Below the pieces are notes generated by a model that had not been told where the DNA came from, did not search any database, and was given only the letters and a program-made list of their open reading frames with translations. This document shows positions 1 through 11,509 of a stretch of DNA of 64,000 nt, in pieces. Source of the DNA: Hysterangium stoloniferum (taxonomy: Eukaryota > Basidiomycota > Agaricomycetes > Hysterangiales > Hysterangiaceae); contig WHVD01000164.1 of assembly GCA_015178975.1 (NCBI GenBank), positions 115,182 to 179,181 on the forward strand. The letters run 5' to 3'. Every line of letters begins with the position of its first letter. Position 1 is the stretch's first letter. A program made the position numbers and the translations under genes.

Positions 1-365
1 TGAAGGATAGTGCTCTAGGTCCCAAAGTCCATGACAAACTCCTGAGTATGAGCTGAAGCAAGGTTGCATTCCAGGTGTACCATGATGTTGGGATTGTAAC
101 CTTTATTGGCAAAAAAGAGTGACACACCTGTAGTGGTGGATGGTGTGTTATTGTATGTATGTGAACTCTGCTATGTGAAGAAGGGATTTCCAATTGTCCT
201 GTTCATAGTTGCAATATACATTGGGGTATTGTTCTGGTGTTTGATTGACATCCTCAATTTGTCCATTGCCTTCTGGGTTGGTATCTGGATATATAGTGTA
301 ATTTCATGTTGAGGGCTTTTCTGAGGGCTCTAAAAAATGATACAAACTCAGAACCCCAATTGGAA
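1..365 (-). pseudogene. Ty3/gypsy integrase fragment
   Basis: Read on the minus strand, this stretch aligns by eye with the integrase of the gypsy element at 30346-30984. It shares the GSEF region, the RKALxMKLH segment and the PN-I-I-HL-H segment near its downstream end. No full frame survives. It is cut by the window edge on the left and fades near 365. The integrase would have joined element cDNA to host DNA; this copy is dead. Confidence 0.75.
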
Positions 366-959
366 GTTTTAAGTGGGATGGGACACCTCACCAAAGTGGG
401 GGCATGTAATAACCACATCAACAAATTATGACCATCAGGATTAAGGCAGTTTGCATTTGTATGTGCTTGACAATTCTGGACAAGATAAATGCATATAAGT
501 AGGTTGCAAGGTGTCAATGCAATGGTATATGTAATTCCCACTCTGGTTCTACGCGGAAATTTTGATGCAGCAACATGGGTTAAAAACAGACTGACCCATA
601 CGGACAAAGTAAAAGAAATGGAAACTTCGGCAACAACAAAACATCAAGCCAAATGCGTGAAATATATAGACAATATGTCATGTGGAGGATACATCTGTGT
701 GAATAAGTGCTGGAAAAGGTGGGCATTGCTTCCTGAGCGTGAAAGGGGGCAATGAAAAAGAAACTGGGATATCTTGTCCGATAAGATATAATGTGAAATG
801 AGAATGATACACACCAGGCGGAAACTTGTAAGACCATCATGTTTGTAAACAGTAAGTGATGCATCCCAACAACGTATGAAGCTTCGTCAAGACAGTGATC
901 TGTGTCATTGTTGATGGACAGTCATTAGAAAAATGAACGGAGAGGGGGGGGTGTTCATT
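366..959. other. Unassigned spacer
   Basis: No convincing gene, intron set or terminal repeat was recognised. The open frames are short, overlap on both strands and lack recognisable motifs. A G run lies near 943-950. Confidence 0.3.
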
Positions 960-2160
960 CCCGGAATGAAGCTACAGAGACAAAACTCTCACCATTGCGT
1001 TCAAGCCTGAAGGAGCAAGTAACAAATAACTACAGAGTCCGCAAAAATGAACCTGCAGGTCATGGTATGTCCCCTTCAAGTCCCCCAACGTGGGATTGTC
1101 GAACATTATGAAGTATTCGTCGACTATGGGCCAACGGTGATAGCATTGAGGGACGAATTTCTGCATGGGAAGGTAAGCACAGTGTATATGAAGTGGATGG
1201 GAGAAGGGAGTGGGAATGAGTAAGAGAAAGGGCAAGGAAATCGATGCAAAATCTCTTTGAATGAGGATGCAGTGATGGGCATGATCGTCGGTTGAAGTCT
1301 GGATTGAAAGTGGAGAAGAACATGAGACGTTTATTGATTGGGGATGACCCAGAACATTAATAATAGGGGGGTGAAGGTTTTCCAACACATTGATCTCGAA
1401 CAACGGCAGACTGGAGAATGCTCTGTCGAGAACTGATTACCCATCAGCTTCGGAGGCTCACCAATTAAGCTGGCGGACAAAGGGGAGCTAGCACAATCAT
1501 TGTGGTCTGAACAGTCAAGACAGGCAGGATCGGCGCATGAGCATGAGCAAATAGCATGCAGAATCGTACGAGGTGGAATCGACGCAGACTTAACAGGGAT
1601 AGACTCCACAGAAAGGTGTAGTCATACTCGAATAAGTAAGAAACTGATATCGCATGTGAGAGCATGATATTGATATAATGAGTATATCGAGTGGGTGAGA
1701 TGATGGTACTGGTGTTGCTGTGAGTAGTGGGGTGGTATCTTATCATACTGTCTAAACGGAGTATGAAGATTAATTGTTCAATTATGAGCAGGAGGAATAG
1801 CGTGAGTAGGCCGACACCCTACCCTCTTGATTGTCAGGGAAAGCGACTGGGTTGCTGGGACTGAGGTGAGGGTGTTGGTCCACGCGTCGATGGTATTACA
1901 TGAGTGAGCGTATATGGCCATCTTCCACCTTCATAGGGACATTCCTTGGGCTAATGCACCTGATTAACACCAGAGCAATCATGATTTACTACTGTCACAG
2001 CTTGAGAGCGATGGTCAGCTTGCCCCATTTCTTTTGTGCGATTTCGATTCTTGTGGTATATTACAGCGGTCACGTACTGGGGTCTTACTGAACCCGTGCT
2101 TGAAATCCCGCTCAACCTACGATGGGTTTTGAGTCTAAAACAGGTCATCGGGGTCTGAAA
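960..2160. repeat. Dispersed repeat block R, copy 1
   Basis: The part from about 1278 to 1900 matches 8310-9140 in the same orientation, and the part from about 1970 to 2110 also matches 9205-9300 and 13350-13480. Copy 1 lacks an insertion of about 245 bases that copy 2 carries near 8493-8737. No coding function is evident. R copies lie beside the two copies of the six-exon gene block, so R may be part of the same larger repeat or its preferred neighbour. Confidence 0.65.
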
Positions 2161-2184
2161 TGATGGGATCCTAACAAGGTAGTA

Positions 2185-2245
2185 TAGAGTTACAAAGAGG
2201 ATTGAAGTTGAGATGGTCCTTCAGTAGCTTTACATTTGGGACCAT
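2185..2245 (-). pseudogene. Start of a gypsy gag gene, truncated
   Basis: Directly downstream (minus strand) of the LTR at 2278-2779 lies a short leader followed by an ATG at 2245. Its coding start matches the gag start of gypsy-C at 27285, less one G, which shifts the frame at once. The leader begins GTATATCAGATCTCA, exactly as after the LTR at 26587. The copy is cut off near 2185. Confidence 0.6.
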
Positions 2246-2277
2246 AATGAGTGTTGTAAGTGTGAGATCTGATATAC

Positions 2278-2779
2278 TGTTAAAGACTGTGTCAGAAACC
2301 TATCCCAGAAACTATCAGGAACTAACCAGGAACTCAGGATACTTCCAGGTAGGAGTCAGGACTTGGCCTCAGTTTATGTGCTGTGCCCTTATGCAAATGC
2401 TTGGGTGTCCTTAATTTCAGAGGTTCCATTTATGCTGGAGAGTTGACAGATATTCAGAGTTTGGAAGAGTTCTGAATATCAAGTGTACAGAAAGAGAAGA
2501 GGAATAAGCTAACTAAGTTGATAAGATCTAAGGTGTAAGTACAAATGCGCAGAACTAATATAGGCTTTTTTTAATTGTACTGCAAACTGATATTACAATA
2601 AGATGGATTAGGATAGGGATTTTGAATTGGGAACAGAATAAACAAATGAATGTATACTTGTCAACAGACAAGTTACCAAATACAGAACAAGGACAAAGTT
2701 CAGAATGTCCAGGAATTGATAAGGTTCTGGAGGTGGGAATTATATCAGAAGATTGAATATCCAGGAATGGATTGTAACA
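2278..2779 (-). mobile_element. LTR-C, 5' LTR of a truncated gypsy element
   Basis: The block starts TGTTAA and ends TAACA. It is the reverse complement of the LTR-C type seen at 25538-26587, with matching segments around TTATGTGCTGTGCCC and GGTAACTTGTC. The gag leader at its left shows it is a 5' LTR in minus orientation. No matching target duplication is seen, as expected when the other end of the element is lost. Confidence 0.7.
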
Positions 2780-2783
2780 ATAG

Positions 2784-3022
2784 TGTAAGGTCACTGTGTG
2801 ACCTCACTCAATTGATGCAGACAGGACTAAGTTTTCTCTGTTTGAGTAATAGTGTAGGCAGAAAAATACAAGTGGAAGCTTCTACCTTCCAGCTATGTTT
2901 CCTGAGGATTAATATATCCTTCACACAACAATCAAGGGAATTCATTCAGACAATAGAGACCTGATCAGTAACATGCCTGTGTTGCAGTGACTTATTGGTA
3001 ATGTAAGATGGCCAGGATTACA
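2784..3022 (-). mobile_element. Solo LTR-E with target duplication AATAG
   Basis: Bounded by TG and CA and flanked by AATAG at 2779-2783 and 3023-3027. Its ends match the gypsy-5 LTRs (42458-42830 and 50878-51250): CCTCACTCA and CAGACAGGAC on the left, and GTAAGATGGCCAGGATTACA on the right. At 239 bases it is shorter than the 373-base full LTR, so it carries an internal deletion. It landed at the edge of LTR-C. Confidence 0.85.
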
Positions 3023-3124
3023 AATAGCCTTTGATAACACCTGATATGCAAATTTACGCCCAATGATTGAATTTAGTGTGAAAATGCATTATAGGGGTTG
3101 TATGGAATATGTACAGCAGCAGGT

Positions 3125-3480
3125 GTTATTAAAATGAAAAAGGGAGGTGGATGCAAGGCACTGAAAGTGTAGCAGCTCAGACACAGACATGGTATTAAAA
3201 ATAGTATGAGTTGACTCTATTGCAATACACAATATACAAGGGTTTAATAAGCTTGTAATAAAAGTACTTTATGTCTCAATATCTTGTGTCAGTTAGTGTA
3301 GCACCTCCTGACAATATAGGTTGGATGCTCTGGGAGGTGTATAGTGGTTCTGACACACATTAACCTCCAAATGCATGGTCCACAATTAGCATCTTCATAT
3401 GAAAAGTTGCAATAATTGGTGGACTCCCCCTATAAAAAGATGTGTTTCATCATCAAATTTAACACATGGACACACATGAG
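3125..3480. mobile_element. LTR-D fragment
   Basis: From about 3189 to 3464 it matches the gypsy-2 3' LTR at 13923-14195 (shared ATTAAAAATAGTATGAGTTG, CTTGTAATAA and ATGGTCCACAATTAGCATC). The preceding part (3139-3185) also matches 37361-37430. No coding function. Confidence 0.6.
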
Positions 3481-3522
3481 TGAGATGAAGATTCACCAGG
3501 GTTTACAGCTGTTCTGAGTACC

Positions 3523-4220
3523 TACAGCTGTTCCGAGGACCGATGGCGGTGTTCAAAATTTAAAAAAAAAAGTTCCGCTTTTGACCTACAGACAAATTGT
3601 GCTATATGTCAGGAATGGGACCCAATTAAGACACAGTATTTTGGGGTGTATATGATATAGTAGAGATCTATATATTTATGTATATATTTGGCCTTATGAC
3701 ATCCTATTTAATATTCAGTGAGATATCAGTGCAATGGTTCCCCTGCATTCAATTATTCATATATTTACATATAGGTTGGTTGAACTAATACAATCTATTG
3801 TATGAGAATATTACCTGAGTTGTGAGGCTTAATACCACCTTTTGAATAAGTTGTGCTACTTACTGTATGCACCCTTGATAGTGAGTAGTGTAACTTGTTC
3901 AAAAGGTAGCATTATGCCTCACAACTCAGGGGATATTTTCATACAATAGATAGTATTAGTTCCACCAACCTATATGCAAATATATAAATAATTGAATGCA
4001 GGGGAACCATTGCACTGATATCTCACTGAATATTAAATAGGATGTCATAAGGCCAAATATATACATAAATATATAGATCTCTACTATATCATATACACCC
4101 CAAAATACTGTGTCTTAATTGGGTCTCATTCCTGACATATAGCACAATTTGTCTGTAGGTCAAAAGCGGAACTTTTTTTTTTAATTTTGAACACCGCCAT
4201 CGGTACTCGGAACAGCTGTA
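3523..4220. mobile_element. Foldback element 1, long near-perfect inverted repeat
   Basis: The left arm (about 3523-3860) and right arm (about 3875-4220) are reverse complements for roughly 340 bases each, with only a few mismatches, and a centre of under 30 bases. The outermost bases read TACAGCTGTTCCGAG on the left and its complement on the right. There is no transposase. It resembles a non-autonomous foldback or MITE-type element. No clear target duplication was found because the right side runs directly into a second element. Confidence 0.85.
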
Positions 4221-4812
4221 AGGCAGAGTTCAGAATTTAAAAAAAATCCCACCACAGACAAATTGTGCCATATCTCCAGAATCAGTGGCAATTAAGACAT
4301 AATAAAATTCTATGTGTATGATATTGTATGGATCTATATATTTATGTATACATTTGGCCTTAAGACAGGCTATTTAATATTCAGTGAAATATCATTGCAA
4401 TGGTTCCCCTTCATTCAATTCTCCCTATATTTGCATATAAGCTGGTGGAATTAATACTATGTATTGTATCTAAACATAATGTGAGTTGTGAGGCCTAATA
4501 CTACCTTTTGAACAAGTTATGCTACTCACTATCAAGTGTGCATACAGTAAGTGGCACAACTTGTTCAAAGGATGGTATTAAGCCTCACAGCTAAGGGAAT
4601 ATTCATACACAATATATAGTATTAGTCCCACCAGCTTATATGAAAATTGAGGGAGAATTGAATGAAGGGGAGCCATTGGACTGATATTTCACTGAATATT
4701 AAATAGCATCTCATAAGGCCAAATATATACATAAATATATAGACCTATACTATATAGTACACACCCCAAATCATTTTGTCTTAATTGGGTCCCTTTCCTG
4801 AGATACAGCACA
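4221..4812. mobile_element. Foldback element 2, diverged and truncated
   Basis: A second, more diverged relative of foldback 1, with arms from about 4245-4525 and 4540-4810. Its short central spacer is the reverse complement of the spacer in element 1, so the two copies differ by an inversion of the centre. The right end is cut where the block shared with 10505 begins at about 4813. Confidence 0.8.
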
Positions 4813-5793
4813 ACTGAACGTAGCATGTCGGCCTCTCGGTTGTGAATAAGCTCCAGGATTATCCACAGTTGGAGATATCTAAAAACACCATCCGGAGAGG
4901 TTAAATTCATTTAGGGTGTCTTTAAAGGCCGACACTTCCGCAATATAACTGTGTCCAAGGTGATTAGAGACTGAATCAAGGTGTAGAGAATGAAGAGAAC
5001 GGCGAAAGCATGGTATGCATGTCAGCTAATGAGAGGAAGTTTTATATCCCCAGAAATAATTATAGCAGGGGGGGGGGCTCCGGTAAGCGGCGAGGAGAAT
5101 CAAGATCGATTGGAGAACAGTAAAGCAGGATGTAACAAGGTTTGATGGTAAGGCAGCTCTTCTCATCGTTAGACATTGAGATGTATACATTATTATGGCT
5201 AAGCTAGTAAGTCCCAGTGATGGCGATCATGGTAAAGAAACAAAAATAATGACAGGCGGCGATCGGTGAAAAGGTTGATTTTTGGAAATCGATGGGGAGA
5301 CTGTCAGGTGAAGCAGTTGCAATGAGAGGGGGGCACTGCGGCGCTGAGAAGCATTTTATGCGTATTCATTGAGGATACAACACACCGTTGATACATGGCC
5401 ATAGTTTCAGAACTCTCAGATGTATTGGTCCCCTAGCATTCGACTGCACTAGTTTCTACCCCCAAAGCGACTCTGTGGTGACTTATTACTGTAAAGGCAT
5501 TTAACAAAACAAAGGTTTCGAATGTTTTGATGCCATGGGAATTTTATTTAATGTTACATAAATGCATCGACCGAATGCATCGACCGTCGAAGATAATTTC
5601 ACGATGAATAATGAATAAAACTTGGAATTTGATTCATTGGTGACTAAGAGGTGGCTGTTTTGAGCAGTTTGCCACATCGATTCCAAGCGCTTCTAAAGTT
5701 GTAGAGACTCGCTTAACGTGATTTAGGCTAGTAAGGTTCCGGGCGGGGATCCGCTTCTAAGCCTTTTCCCCCCATCTGTGAACACTACCCCCA
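4813..5793. repeat. Upstream part of duplicated block, copy 1
   Basis: Matches about 10505-11509 in the same orientation over nearly 1 kb. The first 100 bases are an inverted remnant of the C-terminal coding region of the six-exon gene (minus strand, motif NREAD-LRS). The rest is the 5' flank of the gene. No separate gene is supported; a frame at 5501-5686 (minus) has no recognisable features. Confidence 0.7.
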
Positions 5794-7328
5794 ATGTCCA
5801 TTCACACGAATAGCGAATCTCGGTGCGTTGACATACTTGTACCTTCAAGTCCTTTACTCATTTTTCGCCTTAGTGATAATTATCTAGAGGCAGACGTTGA
5901 TCCTTGTCAACTACCTAGGGCATCTAGCACTCCAAATGTGGAAAGGTAAGACACTGACCTCAAATATTGTTAGTATTTATCGACAGCTACAATCTCGGTG
6001 CTAGTGCGGACACCCAAGGATCCCCGACACACTGTAAACAGAGGGCTCTTATCGCCGCCGAAGAGCCTATCAGCCCTCCGAATCTGTAAGTTCCTTCAGC
6101 ATCGCCTGTCCTTATATTGAACCGTGTATTCCATTCCCTTCTACGATTTGACAGTGGTACATTGGATGGTCGTCACGGGACGAAACTTAACTCACCTCGC
6201 CTCTCAACTACTCGCCCACGCTTTTTTCTCGCTGAGAATTCTGACAGCGACGAGAGTCCGGCCCAACCTTCAGTCAGACGCAAGAAGGTGAGTGTTTTTA
6301 TGCATCCTATACATGGAAACTCAGGCCATTCTCTGTAGGTTATCCTCGCGGGACCTCCCACCAACACTCGTTTGATTAGGAATCGCCCACAGTTACCATG
6401 GGCATCACTCGTTGAAAGAATTTCAAAATATCAAGATCCACTGATGGTGTAAGTTCAAAACACTATAGTCTTGTATAGTGCGTATTGAATGTAAAGGTTA
6501 TTAGGGATAAGCTCACCGACTTTGATTTTGATGTGGAAATCGCGGACTGGGGAGAGATCTGCACTGCATTGGAAATCATGAAACCAATGTGTAGAGCCTC
6601 TCCTTCCAAGTCCAGTCTCACATATGAGGGGGAGACCGAAACGTGAGTGCAATAATTATATTAATCTAATTGGCTGACTTCTTTTTTTGATGCATGCTAG
6701 AACTCCCCGTCCATTAACAAACGCTATTCAAAATGAGTACCTGGAGGAAAATACCGCTTCCAGGGCCCGCCTTGAAACATTGACGAGGGCGAGGGAGCTG
6801 GGTGCACTCTCAGAAGCAAATATAGGTTCCGCCACAACATCATCCTCATTTCCCCTTGCACCAATCCCCAACCGATCCATCCGGTCAGAATTCTTTGGCG
6901 GTTTCAAAATGCCTGACTTAAGGTGCATCCGTCTCATCCAAGGGGACCTGGAACAAGACCAATGCTTATTTGGACGTCAAAACTCACAAGTGAACACCAT
7001 GCATCACTGGTTGGCCAGACACCTCTTCAGTCGTGAAAGCGATGTAAATATGGGTTTGTCCCATAAACAATTAGCCCACATTTACGGCTCATTGTTGAGA
7101 TGTCCGGAAGAAAACTGTCCCCAACAAGGTGGATTCTTGTGGAAAGAAAATTTCCTAGTCCATATGTGGATGCACAAAGCGGAACTGCTGCCCTGTCAGT
7201 CAGTGGAGGCCATTGAAAGGCGAGAGGCTGAGATACTACGTGCGGCGCGCTTGCTCTCAGAGGAGGACGCAGGTTTCTACTTGTGTTGGGAAGACCATTT
7301 TATTACTCTAATGTTCACGCTATTATAG
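5794..7328 (+). CDS. Six-exon protein of unknown function with a C2H2-like finger
   Basis: Exons fit at 5794-5945, 5987-6085, 6155-6287, 6339-6446, 6497-6642 and 6701-7328. All phases agree, all introns are 41-69 bases with GT and AG ends, and the spliced frame gives 421 residues with no stop. The start is the ATG opening the frame that stays open into exon 1. Residues 347-371 form a C-X4-C-X14-H-X3-H pattern (CPEENC ... HMWMH), a possible zinc finger. The middle is acidic and Ser-rich (NSDSDES) followed by basic RRKK. An AATAAA lies at about 7345, 17 bases after the stop. I do not recognise the family. The last exon lies within arms that recur inverted at 9550-10620, so this may be cargo or the main gene of an unrecognised TIR element. 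Confidence 0.6.
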
Positions 7329-8285
7329 CGTGCTGATTATCCTTTAATAAACCTGGTTTTAGCATTATTAGTGATCTGCAGGACGCAAAGTAACCATGTC
7401 ATCGGAGATCACCATCTGGTGACGTGGCAAACTAAACCAAAACACCGTTCTTGCTGAGAAGAGATTGGATCGGGCTTTCTCTCCCAGTGTAGAACCAACT
7501 ATTATGCCCACAAATATCCGAAAGTGATTTTCGAAGTGACGCCACCTAATTGAATGACTTCTATGACAGATCATCCACATAAGCATCGTATTTAATGATC
7601 GTCCCCGACAAAACATCGCTATTGCTCCGCGCCCCATGAAACGGCAAGATGGTTGATTTGGGTACCTGGTTATTCCAAGGTGATCTGGATGCGGAGGAAG
7701 TAAGATTAGCCTGCTTCAACGTTATTCGACGTCAATTGGTCTACGTCATACCCCTAACACTTGTGTTATCCACATTTGACAGCACCCTCTCCTACCTCTT
7801 ATGTACGTCCCAACAACAAGAGTTACTGTGAATCAAAGAAGGGCTCTCCCAATATTCTTCTCTACTCCCAACATGGAGGCATATGCCAATTACGTCCAAG
7901 CTGGCTTTCACTCCCAAATAACTCGGTGCTCTATGTTGGGGGACGCCATGGGACAAAGCCACGGACGATTCAAGATAGAAAACGATTCTTCCAATGTGAT
8001 GGGAGGGGTAAAGTCATGGAATCAAAAATGTTCTGGATGTCCATTTTTTCGTTGGTTGTGACTTATACCCTTGTGAAATGTTCCGAATATTTCTGGTACT
8101 CCTGCATGTGTCAGCTTGATCCGTCTTGTTATTTTGACTAAGACTCCGATGTATGACAGGTTCTGGCGTTAGCAAGTTGGTAGGAGTGATTATCTGCGAA
8201 TGTGGCTCCTGCTAAAACATATTATAGCTATTCATGCGTGCACTAGTTGTTACATCGGTAATCCCCCATGTCTCCTTTCACACAA
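7329..8285. repeat. Long inverted arm, left member
   Basis: Together with the end of the preceding gene (from about 7250), this region is the reverse complement of about 9550-10510. The match covers roughly 1 kb with small indels. The arm ends close to ATGTCTCCTTTCAC; its partner starts with the complement near 9550. The short frames inside have no conserved features and are not called as genes. Confidence 0.75.
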
Positions 8286-8289
8286 GTGA

Positions 8290-9550
8290 TGGATGGGTGG
8301 TCAGTGTGATCAACAGTTGAGGTCTGGATTGAAAGTGGAAAAAAATCTGAGACAGTAATTGATTGCAGATGACCACATTGATCCTGAGCAACAGCAGACT
8401 GAAGATGGTTATTAATGCTCCATGGAATACTGATTGTCCTCATCAGCTTTGGAGGCTCAACCAATGAAGTTGGCAGACAAAGCAGGAGCTAGCACAGTCT
8501 ATTAAAGGTATAGAAAAGAAGTGACCAAACCTGAGATTGAACCAAGCTATATATGCCAGTGCTCTTAACCACTGAGCAACTGGAACTATGGTCTAGTGTT
8601 ATATTATGGATAATACTGTATATATAGGTCTTCTGATGGCCAACCTGTCTGGTTATAACAGTTTATGTAACTGATGGCAAACTGGTGCACTTACAACAGT
8701 CTGACACTTATAGATATTGTATTTCCAATTCCAACACAATCATTGTGGTCTGAACAGTCAAAACAGGCAGGATTGGTGCATGAGCAGGAGCAAAAAGCAT
8801 GGAGAATTGTATGAGGCGGAATCGATACAGACTTAACAGGGATAAACTCCACAGGGAAGGTGTGGTCATACTCGAAGCAGTAAGAAACTGATATGGCGTG
8901 TGAGAGCATGATATTGATAGAATGAATATATCGAGAGGTTGACATGGCGCTGCCGGTGTTGCTGTGAGTAGTGAGGTCGTATCTTATCATACTATCTAAA
9001 CAGAGTATGAAGAGTAATTATTCGATTACAAGGGAATAGAGTTAGTAGACTGACACCTTGCCCTCTTGAATGTCAGGGAAAGTGACTGGGTTGCTGGGGC
9101 TGAGGTGAGGGTGTTGGTCCACTCGTCAATGATATTACATGAGTGAGCATACATGAAGGATGGTGCTCTTGTGACCATTAGACGCAATCTTCCACCTGCC
9201 TAGGGTCATTCTATTTCTTTTCCAATTTCGATTCTTGTGGTACATTACGATGGTCACATATTGGGTAATTCCTGAACCCGTGCTTGAAAAGCTGGCAACC
9301 TACGACCACGAGACAGGCATGTTCCGCTATGTATAGTGTTGATTAAATTTTCTACCTCTTGTTTATCGCCGTCTTAATTTCGGGTGCCACAATAAGAACT
9401 GTTGAGATCAAATCTCGTAGGTGACAAGAATCACAAGGAAAAAAAATAGAATTTCCGATGTACCTCTGTATCTCATAGAAGGAAAACGGATGGGGAACAA
9501 AGATGGAAACTACGCTACTCAGTATTTACTCGTAGTAGGTGCCAAATGTG
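8290..9550. repeat. Dispersed repeat block R, copy 2
   Basis: Lies between the two inverted arms. About 8310-9140 matches 1278-1900 and about 9205-9480 matches 13380-13680, both in direct orientation. Contains the tRNA-like insertion described separately. No gene supported. Confidence 0.65.
8493..8737 (-). mobile_element. SINE-like insertion with tRNA-derived promoter boxes
   Basis: This stretch of about 245 bases is absent from the otherwise matching copy at about 1490-1500. On the minus strand, 8586-8521 resembles a tRNA: GCTC/GAGC D-stem, an A-box-like TTGCTCAGTGGTTAAGAG and a B-box-like GGTTCAATCTC about 35 bases further on. The anticodon arm and acceptor stem are imperfect, so it is not a working tRNA. 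The flanking words CACAGTC and CACAATC may be a decayed target duplication. Confidence 0.55.
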
Positions 9551-10510
9551 ATAAGTGAAAGGAGACATGGCGGCAATTACCGATGTAACAACTTGTGCAC
9601 GCATGGATAGCTATAATATATGTTAACAGCTTGCTAACGCTAGAACCTGGCATACGTCGGAGTGTTAGTCAACATAGACAAGACGGATCAAGCTATCACA
9701 TACGAGAATATCCGGGGAATATCCGGGACATTTCACATCCAGAACGTTTCTTCATCCTATGACCTTGTCAATCCCGTCGCATTGGAAGAACCTTTTTCTA
9801 TCTTGAATCGTTGGTGGCTTTATCCCATCGTGTCCCCCAACATAGAGCAGCGAGTTATTTGGGAGTGAAGCTCAGGTTGGACGTAATTGGCATATGCCTC
9901 CATATTGGGAAGCCCTTCTTTGACCCACAGTAACTCTTGTGGTGGGGATGCACGTGAATAGGAGTTAGGAGAGGGTGCTGTCAAATGACGATAACACATT
10001 AGTTAGGGGTATGACGTAGACCAATTGACGAAGCAGGCTAATCTTTACTTCATCCGCATCCAGATCACCTTGGAATGACCAGGTACCCAAATAAATCACC
10101 CAGTAAGCCTCCGGCGTTTCAAAGGACGCGGAGTAATAGCGGGGGACGATCATTAAATGCGATGCGGATGGGGATGATCTGCCATAGAAGTCACTTAATT
10201 AGGTGGCCTCAGGTCGAAAATCAATTTCGGATGTTTGTGGGCATAATTGTTAGTTCTACACTGGGGGAGAAAGCCAGATCCAGTCTCTTCTCAACAAGCA
10301 CGGTGTTTTGGGTTAGGTTTGCCACGTCACCAGATGGTGATCTCCGATGACATGGTTACTTTGCGTCCTGCAGATCACTAATAATGCTAAAACCAGGTTT
10401 ATTAAAGGGTAATCAGCCCGCTATAATACGGTAAACATTAGAGTAATAAAAAGGTCTTCCCAGCACATGTACAACCTTGCGTCCTCCTCTGAGAGCAAGC
10501 ACGCCGAACG
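9550..10510. repeat. Long inverted arm, right member
   Basis: Reverse complement of 7250-8285. The part 9760-9975 also recurs in direct orientation at about 13695-13910. It runs on the minus strand into the C-terminal exon remnant at 10421-10606. It is best read as the left terminal arm of a second copy of the element. Confidence 0.7.
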
Positions 10511-10620
10511 TAGTAGGTCGGCCTCTCGGTTTTCAATAAGCTCTCCAGCATTCTCCGCAGTTGGAGATATATGCCTGAGAGCACCATCCGGAGAGATTAG
10601 ACTCATTTAAGTGGTCTTTA
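10421..10620 (-). pseudogene. Inverted remnant of the six-exon gene's C-terminus
   Basis: The minus-strand frame from 10606 to 10421 ends LLSEEDARLYMCWED and FITLMFTVL, nearly identical to the end of the protein at 5794-7328. The upstream part of the last exon is replaced by unrelated sequence. It lies in the inverted arm and cannot encode the whole protein. Confidence 0.7.
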
Positions 10621-11509
10621 AAGGCCGACACTTCCGCAATATAGCTGTGTCCAAGGTGATTAGTTACTGAATTAAGGTGTAGAGAATGACGAGAACGGTG
10701 AAAACATGGTATGCATGTAAGGTAATTAGAGGAATGTTTGCCACCAAAAATAATTATAACGGGAGGGGGGGCTACCTTAAGCGGCGAGTAGCATCAAGGT
10801 TGATTGGAGAACAGTAAAGCGGGATGTAACAAGGTTTGATGGTAAGGCAGCTCTTCTCATTGTTAGGTACATTGACATGTATACATTATTATGACTAGGT
10901 AGTAAGTGACAGTGATGGCGATCATCGCAAAGAAACAAAAATATTAACGCGCAGCGATCGGTGGAAAGGCGGATTTTTGGAAATCGAGGGTGCGACTGTC
11001 AGCGAAGCATTGGCAATGAGGTGGCGCACTGCGGCGCTGAGAAGCATTTTATACGTATTGATTAGGAATAAAATACACCGTTGATACATGGCCATAGTTT
11101 CAGACTCTGAGATATATTTGTCCCCTCGCGTTCGACTGCTGATTTTGAATTTAGTAATATGTTCAGCACTGGTTTCTGAAAGCGGCTCTGTGGTGATCGG
11201 GAGGTGACTTACTACTGTAAAGGCATTTAACAAAAACAAACGTTTTGAAGCCATGCGAGTTTTATGTAATTTTACATAAATGCATCGACCGTCGAATGAT
11301 CGAAGTCGAAGATAATTTCACGATGAATAATGAACAAAGCTTGAAATTTGATTCGTTGGTGACTAAGAGAGAGGTGGTTGTTTTGAGCACTTTGCCACAT
11401 CGATTCCAAGTGCTTCTAAAGTCGTAGCGACTCGCTTAACGCGATTTAGGCTAGCAAGGCGGTGATCCGCTTCTAAGCCTTTTCCCCCCATCTGTGAACA
11501 CAACCACCA
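10621..11509. repeat. Upstream part of duplicated block, copy 2
   Basis: Direct copy of about 4920-5793 with small indels. It holds the 5' flank of the broken gene copy 2. A minus frame at 10922-11254 is not conserved intact in copy 1 and is not called. Confidence 0.6.

Noticed and set aside
972-1746. Several minus frames with Cys/His-rich translations
   Set aside because: The region is a dispersed repeat. The frames are not kept in the second copy at 8243-8990 and carry no coherent motif.
8521-8586. A functional tRNA gene
   Set aside because: The anticodon arm and acceptor stem do not pair well, and the segment is part of an inserted repeat. Only the A-box and B-box resemblance is retained.
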